From Verrucomicrobiota bacterium (GTDB taxonomy: Bacteria; Verrucomicrobiota; Verrucomicrobiia; Chthoniobacterales; UBA10450), in contig QHRC01000126.1 of assembly GCA_003219995.1 (NCBI GenBank), positions 6,774 through 12,345 of the forward strand: a DNA stretch of 5,572 nucleotides, read 5' to 3'. Positions 1-5,572 of the stretch are shown here, piece by piece. The position numbers were made by a program, and so were the translations under genes. Each line of letters starts with the position of its first letter. Position 1 is the stretch's first letter. The notes below the pieces were generated by a model. The model ran no database searches. It saw only the letters and a list, made by a program, of their open reading frames with translations, and was not told where the DNA came from.

Positions 1-1620
1 AAGCAAATCATCTGCGCGGAGCGCGGCGCGATTTTCGACGCGAACAACGAGGTCCTTGCCCACAACGTGCCCGTTGAGACGGTCGTGGCCGACGCGACCC
101 ATCTCAATAATGTTGGTGCGATTGTCGAACTTGTCAGCCACGAGCTAAAACTTCCCGCGCACGAGCTTGCCGAAAAATTACACGGCGATCGCCGCTACAT
201 TGTGATCAAGCGGGAGGTGCCGGAGGTGGTGGCCGATGCGCTGCGCGAAAAACTGCGCGATCAGAATCTGCGCGGCATTTACTTCGAACATGACGCCACG
301 CGAATTTATCCAAATGGTTCCATGCTTTGTCATGCGATCGGATTCACCGATTTCGAACATCACGGTATCCAGGGCGTGGAAGCGTCGATGGAAGACTATC
401 TGCACGGACAAGACGGCTACCGTTACATCGAGCATAATCGCGCCGGGGAGGAAATCGTGCTCTATCGGGGCCAGGAGCGCGCCGCGCGCAATGGCTATCA
501 GATCCATCTGACGGTCGATCTTCACCTTCAGAATATCGTCGAAAACGAAATCGACGCTGCCATGGTTGAATACACGCCCACCAAGGCAACGATCATTCTG
601 ATGCGGCCGCAAACTGGCGAGATCCTGGCAATGGCGAACCGGCCGCACTTCGATTTGAACCTGCGCTCGCAAGCCGAACCGGAGCAAATGAAAAACCGCG
701 CCATCATCGACATGATGGAGCCGGGTTCCACTTTCAAGATTGTGACCGCCGCGGCCGCGCTCAATGAAAAAAAGGTGCGCCCTGATTCCATGATTTTTTG
801 TGAAAACGGCATCTGGAATTTCGGAGGAACGGCGCTGCACGATCATCGGCCATTCGCGGATTTGAGTGTGAAAGACATCCTAGTAAGATCGAGCAACATC
901 GGCGCGGCCAAACTCGCGCTTAGCGTCGGCGACCAAAAGTTCTACGAATACATCCGCCGGTTTGGATTTGGCGAGCGGACCGGGATTGAGCTTCCTGGAG
1001 AGATCAGCGGACGGATTCGTCCGCCACAGTCCTGGAGCAAAATCTCAATCACGCGAATTCCGATGGGCCACGAAATTGGAGTGACCCCGCTCCAGATGAC
1101 GGTGGCGATGGCGGCGATTGCGAATGGCGGCAAGTTGATCACTCCGCGAATCGTCAAATCGATCGCCACCGACGATGGTAAAACGATCAGCACACTTTCG
1201 CCGGTCGTTTTGCGCCAGGTAATTTCTCCCCAGACGGCCAGACAGATAGGTGATGCACTGCGCGGTGTCGTGAGCGATCGCGGCACCGCCGCCGCTGCCG
1301 CCATTCCTGGCTTTACCATCGCCGGCAAAACCGGCACTGCACAAAAAGTCGATCCAAAAGGCGGTTACGAACAAGGAAAATATGTCGTCTCCTTCAGCGG
1401 TTATGTGCCGGCTGATCATCCCGAATTTGTCGGCCTTGTTGTGCTGGACGATGCCCACACGAGCAAGCCGGAGTTGAACTACGGCGGGCTCGTCGCGGGT
1501 CCAATTTTTGCCCGGATCGGCGAGAAAGCGGCGCGCTATCTCGATCTTCGACCGCATGAGGAAATTCGCAAAGCTTTGCCGGTGGAGCGAGTTGCTTTGA
1601 GTAATGCCTCACACCGTTGA
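1..1620 (+). CDS. ftsI: Septal peptidoglycan transpeptidase FtsI (PBP3), 5' end missing
   Basis: Class B penicillin-binding protein that crosslinks peptidoglycan at the division septum, acting in the periplasm from a membrane anchor. The frame is open from base 1, so the start, the cytoplasmic tail and the transmembrane anchor lie upstream; a GTG at 67 is internal. Numbered by visible codon, ERGAIFD at 7-13 is the conserved opening of the PBP dimerisation domain, which continues through RIYPNGS and GIQGVE. The transpeptidase domain starts near 172. It carries all three active-site motifs: STFK with nucleophile Ser243 and Lys246, SSN at 297-299, and KTGT at 443-446. A YGGLVAGPIF segment near the end is typical of FtsI. 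The visible part is 539 residues, so about 50 are probably missing. It ends without PASTA domains, unlike many Gram-positive or sporulation homologues. Its place before murE favours FtsI over an elongation PBP2. The stop is 28 bases before murE. Confidence 0.96.
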   Translation, partial: KQIICAERGAIFDANNEVLAHNVPVETVVADATHLNNVGAIVELVSHELKLPAHELAEKLHGDRRYIVIKREVPEVVADALREKLRDQNLRGIYFEHDATRIYPNGSMLCHAIGFTDFEHHGIQGVEASMEDYLHGQDGYRYIEHNRAGEEIVLYRGQERAARNGYQIHLTVDLHLQNIVENEIDAAMVEYTPTKATIILMRPQTGEILAMANRPHFDLNLRSQAEPEQMKNRAIIDMMEPGSTFKIVTAAAALNEKKVRPDSMIFCENGIWNFGGTALHDHRPFADLSVKDILVRSSNIGAAKLALSVGDQKFYEYIRRFGFGERTGIELPGEISGRIRPPQSWSKISITRIPMGHEIGVTPLQMTVAMAAIANGGKLITPRIVKSIATDDGKTISTLSPVVLRQVISPQTARQIGDALRGVVSDRGTAAAAAIPGFTIAGKTGTAQKVDPKGGYEQGKYVVSFSGYVPADHPEFVGLVVLDDAHTSKPELNYGGLVAGPIFARIGEKAARYLDLRPHEEIRKALPVERVALSNASHR

Positions 1621-1648
1621 GCGCCTTGCGCCCGCATGCTGAACTCCT

Positions 1649-3127
1649 ATGCAGCTCAAAACTCTTATCGGCGCGATTCCAATCCGCCAGCTCATCGGGA
1701 CGCTTGATCGCACAGTGGAAAGTATCGCGTATGACTCGCGGCGAGTGCAAAAAAACGGCCTCTTCGTGGCACTGCGGGGAGAGAAAAATGACGGACACGA
1801 ATTCATCGGCCAGGCCATCGAAAAAGGCGCTACCGTGATTCTCGCGGAGCGTGAAGAGAAACATCCCCGCGCGACCTCCATCGTCGTCGAGAACACGCGC
1901 AGCGCGCTCGCCGATCTTGCCGCGACCTTTTACGGACGCCCGGCGCAGCGACTGAAACTCGCCGCGGTCACCGGCACCAATGGAAAAACCACCACCACCT
2001 TTCTCGTCAAGCACATCTGCGAAAAGGCGGGTTTGCGCTGTGGTTTGATCGGGACAGTGCGCTACGAAATCGGGGAGCGCATTTTGCCCGCCACCCGAAC
2101 GACGCCGGAATCGCTCGATCTGCAGGAGTTGCTCGCGCAGATCGCGAACGCCGGTTGTCGGGCCGCGGCCATGGAAGTTTCTTCTCACGCGCTCGCGCAG
2201 GAGCGGACTCGTGCGCTCGAGTGGGACGTCGCCGTCTTCACCAATCTCACTCAGGACCACCTCGATTTTCACGGTACGATGGAGAATTACTTCGCATCAA
2301 AGATGAAGCTCTTCACCCAATTGGCGCAGCAACAAATAAAGCGGAAGCCGGTCGCAGTCGTAAACATTGACGACCGTTACGGCGAGCAACTCCTCGGCAA
2401 GATCGACAAGAGCACGGCGGTCGTCACTTTTGGAATGGGCGTGCGCGCAGACTTTCGCGCGTCAAATTACCGAATGGACTTTGGCGGCACATCCTATCAG
2501 CTCGACGCGCGCGGCAAAAGTTATCTGGTGCGCCTCCCTCTCATCGGGCGGTTCAATGTCGCCAATTCGATGGCGGCGCTGGCTGCCGCGAACGCGCTTG
2601 GCCTAAACCTGCGCGAAGCCGTTCTCAGTCTCGGCAGATCGCCGCAGGTCCCGGGCCGGCTGGAAATGGTTCCGGCAAAACGGCAATTCCAGGTTTTTGT
2701 CGATTACGCGCACACGCCGGACGCGCTGCTGAACGTGCTCAAAACGTTGCGCGAACTGGGACCGCGTCGCCTGGTTGTCGTATTTGGCTGTGGCGGCGAT
2801 CGCGACCGGCAAAAGCGTCCGCTCATGGGCGAAATCGCCGATCGACATGCTGATTACGCGATCGTCACCTCCGATAATCCGCGCAAAGAAGATCCCGCTG
2901 CCATTATCGCGGAAGTGGAGAAAGGTTTTCGCTCCAATCATTATGAGAAAATTGTCGAGCGCACGAAAGCGATCGCGCGCGCCATTGAGCTGGCCCAATC
3001 GCGCGACATTGTCTTGATCGCGGGCAAAGGACACGAAACTTATCAGGAGTTCGCCGATCACACCGTGCCCTTCGATGATATTCAAGTCGCGCGCCGCGCG
3101 ATCGAGGACCGTCCGGTGGAGTTTTGA
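1649..3127 (+). CDS. murE: UDP-MurNAc-L-Ala-D-Glu:meso-diaminopimelate ligase MurE
   Basis: Cytoplasmic ATP-dependent ligase that adds the third stem-peptide residue to UDP-MurNAc-L-Ala-D-Glu. The 492-residue length is normal. The N-terminal uridine-binding domain has DSRRV at 29-33 and LFVALRGE at 38-45. The central ATPase domain has the P-loop TGTNGKTT (108-115, Lys113), TTPE at 151-154, EVSSHAL at 176-182 and DHLDFHG at 203-209. Lys218 in MENYFASK matches the lysine that is carbamylated in the family. The C-terminal domain has DYAHTPD at 352-358, GCGGDRDRQKRP at 380-391, and DNPR at 409-412. DNPR is the signature of meso-diaminopimelate enzymes; lysine-adding MurE proteins differ there. 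GKGHE at 459-463 also fits. An in-frame TGA at 1640-1642, just before the ATG at 1649, fixes the start. No Shine-Dalgarno sequence is visible in the 28-base gap after ftsI. Confidence 0.98.
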   Translation: MQLKTLIGAIPIRQLIGTLDRTVESIAYDSRRVQKNGLFVALRGEKNDGHEFIGQAIEKGATVILAEREEKHPRATSIVVENTRSALADLAATFYGRPAQRLKLAAVTGTNGKTTTTFLVKHICEKAGLRCGLIGTVRYEIGERILPATRTTPESLDLQELLAQIANAGCRAAAMEVSSHALAQERTRALEWDVAVFTNLTQDHLDFHGTMENYFASKMKLFTQLAQQQIKRKPVAVVNIDDRYGEQLLGKIDKSTAVVTFGMGVRADFRASNYRMDFGGTSYQLDARGKSYLVRLPLIGRFNVANSMAALAAANALGLNLREAVLSLGRSPQVPGRLEMVPAKRQFQVFVDYAHTPDALLNVLKTLRELGPRRLVVVFGCGGDRDRQKRPLMGEIADRHADYAIVTSDNPRKEDPAAIIAEVEKGFRSNHYEKIVERTKAIARAIELAQSRDIVLIAGKGHETYQEFADHTVPFDDIQVARRAIEDRPVEF

Positions 3128-3177
3128 ATATGACGTTGTTACTGTCGAATTTTCCAGCGCGTCATGCGCACATCGCT

Positions 3178-3295
3178 TTGGGGAGCGCACGCTTCCAGCG
3201 TGCCACGTTCGGCATCCTGCCGAACGCTTCCGCGGTTCGCACTTGGTGTTCGGCAAGATGCCGAGCACTGCCGGCTGGAAGCCGGCGCTCCCCAA
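3178..3295. repeat. 118-bp palindromic multi-hairpin repeat between murE and murF
   Basis: Imperfect inverted repeat centred between 3236 and 3237. The outer ends TTGGGGAGCGC (3178-3188) and GCGCTCCCCAA (3285-3295) are perfect complements. Each arm holds two smaller hairpins. They are 3187-3203 (7-bp stem, loop TCC), 3206-3226 (9-bp stem, loop TCC), 3246-3268 (10 bp including one T-G wobble, loop AGA) and 3270-3286 (7-bp stem, loop GGA). The middle, about 3229-3244, is unpaired. There is no T-run after the last hairpin, so it does not look like a rho-independent terminator. No direct duplication of flanking bases is obvious. The shape resembles REP/BIME-type or other non-autonomous palindromic elements; I recall similar sequences as dispersed repeats in verrucomicrobial genomes but cannot confirm copy number from one window. 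It could affect murE-murF mRNA stability or murF translation. The structure is seen directly; family and function are inference. Confidence 0.85.
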
Positions 3296-3299
3296 TCCT

Positions 3300-4694
3300 A
3301 TGAATTCGTTAACGCTTTCTCAAATCGTCGCGTTTGCCGATGGCAACCTCGAGTCCGGAGCGGGCAACGTTTCCGTGTCGAAGGTCAGCACCGATTCCCG
3401 CACCCTGAAGCGAGGCGAACTGTTCGTCGCTTTGCGCGGGGAAAATTTCGATGGACACAAATTCGTCGCCGCCGCCGTCAAAGCTGGCGCCGCCGGCGTG
3501 ATTATCGATCTTGCCTGGAAGGAAAAAATTCCGGAGAGCGTCGCGATCATTCGCGTCGAAGACACGTTGCAGGCCTACCAAAAGTTGGCCGCGAACTACC
3601 GGAAATCGCTTCCACTTCGCGTTCTGGCCATCACCGGAAGCAACGGCAAAACGAGCACGAAAGATTTTGCCGCGGCCGTTCTTGGGCGGCGGTTTCACGT
3701 GACCAAAACGGAAGGCAACTTTAACAATCACGTTGGACTTCCGCGCACCATGCTCGAGGCGACGTCACAGGATGAGGTCGCCGTTTGGGAAATCGGCATG
3801 AATCATCCTGGCGAGGTCTCAGCGCTGGCAAAACTGGCCGCGCCCGATGCAGCCATCGTTACAAACGTCGGCATCGCGCACATCGAATTCATGGGTTCGC
3901 GCGACGCGATTGCGATCGAAAAAGGCATGTTGGCAGAAGCGGTCGGACCGCAAGGCGCGGTTATTTTAAATGCGGACGATCCATTTACTAAAGACATCGC
4001 CGCTCGCACGCGGGCCAAAGTGATTTGTGCTGGAACCACCGCTGGGACGATTCGCGCCAGTGAAATTACACAAAGCTCGGATGGATCGGATTTTACAATT
4101 TACGAGGGAGCGCATCGCTGCCGTGCGCAACTGCCCGTGCCGGGGTTGCACATGGTGCAAAACGCCTTACTGGCTGTCGCCGCTGGCCGGGTCTTTGGTC
4201 TTTCGCTCGAGGAAAGCGCCGCCGGGCTTGCCGGCGCGCCGCTGACCAAGGCGCGTTTGCAGATCAAAGAAATTCACGGCGTGAAGTTCATCGATGACAG
4301 CTACAACGCGAATCCAGATTCGATGAAAGCGGCCCTGCGCACGCTGGTTGAACTCGATGCCGATGGAAAACGCATCGCCGTTCTCGGCGAAATGCGCGAG
4401 CTCGGCGACGAATCGGTGCGCGCTCATCGCGAAGTCGGCGAAACAGCGGCGGAACTCGGCATCGATCAATTGATTGCCGTTGGCGAAATGGGCTCAGCGA
4501 TTGCGGAAGCTGCGCAGAAAGCGGGCTTGGAAAAAGCGGCCGCGGTTAGATCGACAAATGAAGCGGCCGAGATTTTGAGCGATATTGCGGCGCCGGGTGA
4601 TCTCGTGCTCATCAAGGGAAGCCGCGCCGCGCGCACCGAGCTTGTGATTGAGGAATTCGCGCACCGACAACCAACCGAAGGTATCTCCTCATGA
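3300..4694 (+). CDS. murF: UDP-MurNAc-tripeptide:D-Ala-D-Ala ligase MurF
   Basis: Cytoplasmic ATP-dependent ligase that joins D-Ala-D-Ala to UDP-MurNAc-tripeptide, making the pentapeptide precursor used by MraY. With the ATG at 3300 it has 464 residues, close to the family norm, and starts MNSLTLSQIV as MurF proteins typically do. Visible motifs are TDSRTLKRGELFVALRGE (31-48), P-loop TGSNGKTS (112-119, Lys117), EGNFNNHVGLP (138-148), EIGMNHPGE (164-172), TNVGIAHIE (188-196), DDSYNANPDS (332-341), LGEMRELG (362-369) and IKGSR (438-442). The same frame is open back to 3075, but that extension would translate the murE 3' end and the palindromic repeat, so it is rejected; an ATG at 3258 inside the repeat is rejected for the same reason. 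There is no Shine-Dalgarno sequence at a useful distance; the start lies four bases after the repeat. The stop overlaps the mraY start in ATGA. Confidence 0.97.
   Translation: MNSLTLSQIVAFADGNLESGAGNVSVSKVSTDSRTLKRGELFVALRGENFDGHKFVAAAVKAGAAGVIIDLAWKEKIPESVAIIRVEDTLQAYQKLAANYRKSLPLRVLAITGSNGKTSTKDFAAAVLGRRFHVTKTEGNFNNHVGLPRTMLEATSQDEVAVWEIGMNHPGEVSALAKLAAPDAAIVTNVGIAHIEFMGSRDAIAIEKGMLAEAVGPQGAVILNADDPFTKDIAARTRAKVICAGTTAGTIRASEITQSSDGSDFTIYEGAHRCRAQLPVPGLHMVQNALLAVAAGRVFGLSLEESAAGLAGAPLTKARLQIKEIHGVKFIDDSYNANPDSMKAALRTLVELDADGKRIAVLGEMRELGDESVRAHREVGETAAELGIDQLIAVGEMGSAIAEAAQKAGLEKAAAVRSTNEAAEILSDIAAPGDLVLIKGSRAARTELVIEEFAHRQPTEGISS
4677..4681 (+). promoter_or_regulatory. Probable ribosome binding site of mraY
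   Basis: GAAGG lies inside the last codons of murF, nine bases before the ATG at 4691 and twelve before the ATG at 4694. This spacing favours 4691, the start that overlaps the murF stop. It is the only convincing Shine-Dalgarno-like site in front of a recognised gene in this window, as murE and murF lack one. Confidence 0.45.
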
Positions 4695-5572
4695 TGTATT
4701 ATCTCCATCGGTTCAGTGACCAATTCATCGGCTTCAACGTTTTCTCTTATGTGACGTTTCGCTCAGTGGCGGCCGCGGTCACCGCTTTCGTCATCTCGCT
4801 CATCTTTGGAAATTTCGTTATCCGCAAATTGACTGCCCTTAAGTTGGGACAGCCGATTCGCCTGGCGGCGGAAGTGCATCGGCTGGCGGAGTTGCACGGT
4901 GGGAAGCAGGGAACGCCAACGATGGGCGGCGTGCTGATCATCGGCGCCGTTTTCCTTTCCAGCATTCTCTGGGCGCGGCCGGACAATCGCTTCGTCTGGC
5001 TCGCCTTATTCACCATGCTTTATCTTGGCGCGCTCGGCTTTGCCGATGATTACCTCAAGGTCGCGAAGAAAAAATCGGCCGGTATTAGCGGACGCTATAA
5101 GCTTTTCTTCCAGATCATTCTGGCGCTGATCGTTACTGCTGTTTTTCTGACCAGTCCCTTACTCGAAGTGCAGGCACGTTCGCTTTATCTGCCATTTCTT
5201 AAAACGCCCGTTATCGCCAACATGAGCTGGTTCACCCTACTTTTTTTCGCGCTCGTCATTGTTGGATCGTCCAATGCCGTCAACCTGACCGACGGGCTCG
5301 ATGGTCTTGCGATCGGATGCACGGTGACGGTGGCATTTGCTTATGCCCTGCTTTCTTACGCGGCTGGAAATTTTCGCATCGCGGAATATTTGCAGGTCCC
5401 GTTTTATCCATTCACCGGCGAGCTGACGGTCGTGTGCGCGGCCCTGGTCGGCGCCGGTTTCGGATTTCTCTGGTTTAACTGTTATCCGGCCAAAGTTTTT
5501 ATGGGCGACACCGGATCGCTCGCCATCGGCGGGATGATCGGTGTGGTCGCGATTTGTTGTAAGCAGGAATTA
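4691..5572 (+). CDS. mraY: Phospho-N-acetylmuramoyl-pentapeptide transferase MraY, 3' end missing
   Basis: Integral membrane enzyme that transfers phospho-MurNAc-pentapeptide from UDP to undecaprenyl phosphate, giving lipid I on the cytoplasmic face. The frame stays open for 294 codons to the window edge; the family is about 360 residues, so roughly 65-70 are missing. Family motifs are GFNVFSYVTFR (14-24), GTPTMGG (74-80), the aspartate pair FADDY (Asp119, Asp120), NLTDGLDGLA (198-207), GFLWFNCYPA (258-267) and FMGDTGS (270-276, Asp273). The PxHHH loop lies beyond the edge. About eight of the usual ten membrane segments are visible as hydrophobic runs. The loop between GQ (53-54) and GTPTMGG has 19 residues, against about 14 in E. 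coli MraY as I recall it. The start overlaps the murF stop by four bases, suggesting translational coupling; a second ATG follows at once at 4694. Confidence 0.98.
   Translation, partial: MMYYLHRFSDQFIGFNVFSYVTFRSVAAAVTAFVISLIFGNFVIRKLTALKLGQPIRLAAEVHRLAELHGGKQGTPTMGGVLIIGAVFLSSILWARPDNRFVWLALFTMLYLGALGFADDYLKVAKKKSAGISGRYKLFFQIILALIVTAVFLTSPLLEVQARSLYLPFLKTPVIANMSWFTLLFFALVIVGSSNAVNLTDGLDGLAIGCTVTVAFAYALLSYAAGNFRIAEYLQVPFYPFTGELTVVCAALVGAGFGFLWFNCYPAKVFMGDTGSLAIGGMIGVVAICCKQEL

Noticed and set aside
67..69. GTG at 67 as the ftsI start
   Set aside because: The frame is open to base 1 and the upstream codons encode the conserved ERGAIFD opening of the PBP dimerisation domain, so the true start is outside the window.
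768..774. A_AAA_AAG slippery heptamer in phase in ftsI, like the dnaX frameshift site
   Set aside because: A -1 shift would meet a TGA at 783-785 and give a useless truncated enzyme, no strong downstream hairpin is seen, and it simply encodes Lys-Lys. A similar A_AAA_AAC at 1750-1756 in murE is also explained by codons.
1735..1830. Strong similarity between the MurE and MurF N-terminal segments (LFVALRGE...DGH) as a sign of recent duplication or gene conversion
   Set aside because: Both belong to the Mur ligase family, in which this uridine-binding segment is commonly shared, and the DNA differs at many positions.
1394..2272. 292-codon reverse-strand frame across the ftsI-murE junction, and a 222-codon one at 178-846
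   Set aside because: They lie antisense to conserved coding sequence, show no recognisable domain, and are expected shadows in GC-rich genes.
3128..3177. Promoter for murF in the murE-murF gap
   Set aside because: No convincing -35/-10 pair with proper spacing was found; a TTGAAT-like hexamer at 3124 has no matching -10.
2603..3295. 230-codon reverse-strand frame starting at the repeat edge
   Set aside because: Its N-terminal part is the translated repeat and the rest is antisense to murE; no domain is recognisable.
3075..3299. N-terminal extension of MurF by 75 codons from the ATG at 3075, or from the ATG at 3258
   Set aside because: The extension overlaps the end of murE and translates the palindromic repeat; the family-type N-terminus begins at 3300.
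3178..3299. Rho-independent terminator between murE and murF
   Set aside because: No U-run follows any of the hairpins, and termination here would separate murF and mraY from their operon with no visible new promoter.

Overview
The window is a stretch of a division and cell wall (dcw) cluster. All genes lie on the + strand in the order ftsI (3' part), murE, murF, mraY (5' part). No gene is seen on the - strand; the long reverse reading frames are shadows of these conserved genes.

Organism: a Gram-negative-type bacterium with meso-diaminopimelate peptidoglycan. The evidence is the DNPR substrate motif in MurE, an FtsI without PASTA domains, and the gene order. The fairly high GC, the MraY segment before its GTPTMGG motif (longer than in E. 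coli as I recall that sequence), and the type of palindromic repeat between murE and murF all fit Verrucomicrobiota, perhaps a soil lineage near Chthoniobacter/Udaeobacter. That assignment is inference from memory, not a search result.

Layout: 1-1620 is the periplasmic part of the septal transpeptidase FtsI (PBP3), with its N-terminus outside the window. A 28-base gap leads to murE (1649-3127). The 172-base murE-murF gap is the one unusual region. It holds a 118-bp imperfect palindrome (3178-3295) made of four short hairpins with three-base loops, ending four bases before the murF start codon. murF (3300-4694) overlaps mraY (4691 to the window end) through ATGA. No promoter or rho-independent terminator is apparent, so the genes are probably cotranscribed.

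How the genes work together: MurE adds meso-diaminopimelate to UDP-MurNAc-dipeptide. MurF adds D-Ala-D-Ala to give UDP-MurNAc-pentapeptide. MraY moves phospho-MurNAc-pentapeptide onto undecaprenyl phosphate to make lipid I. After lipid II is made and flipped, FtsI crosslinks the new strands at the septum.

The genes themselves look ordinary and intact. I see no new enzymatic system. The most interesting signal is the multi-hairpin element: the base changes between its two arms are paired so that each local hairpin is kept while the long palindrome is weakened.
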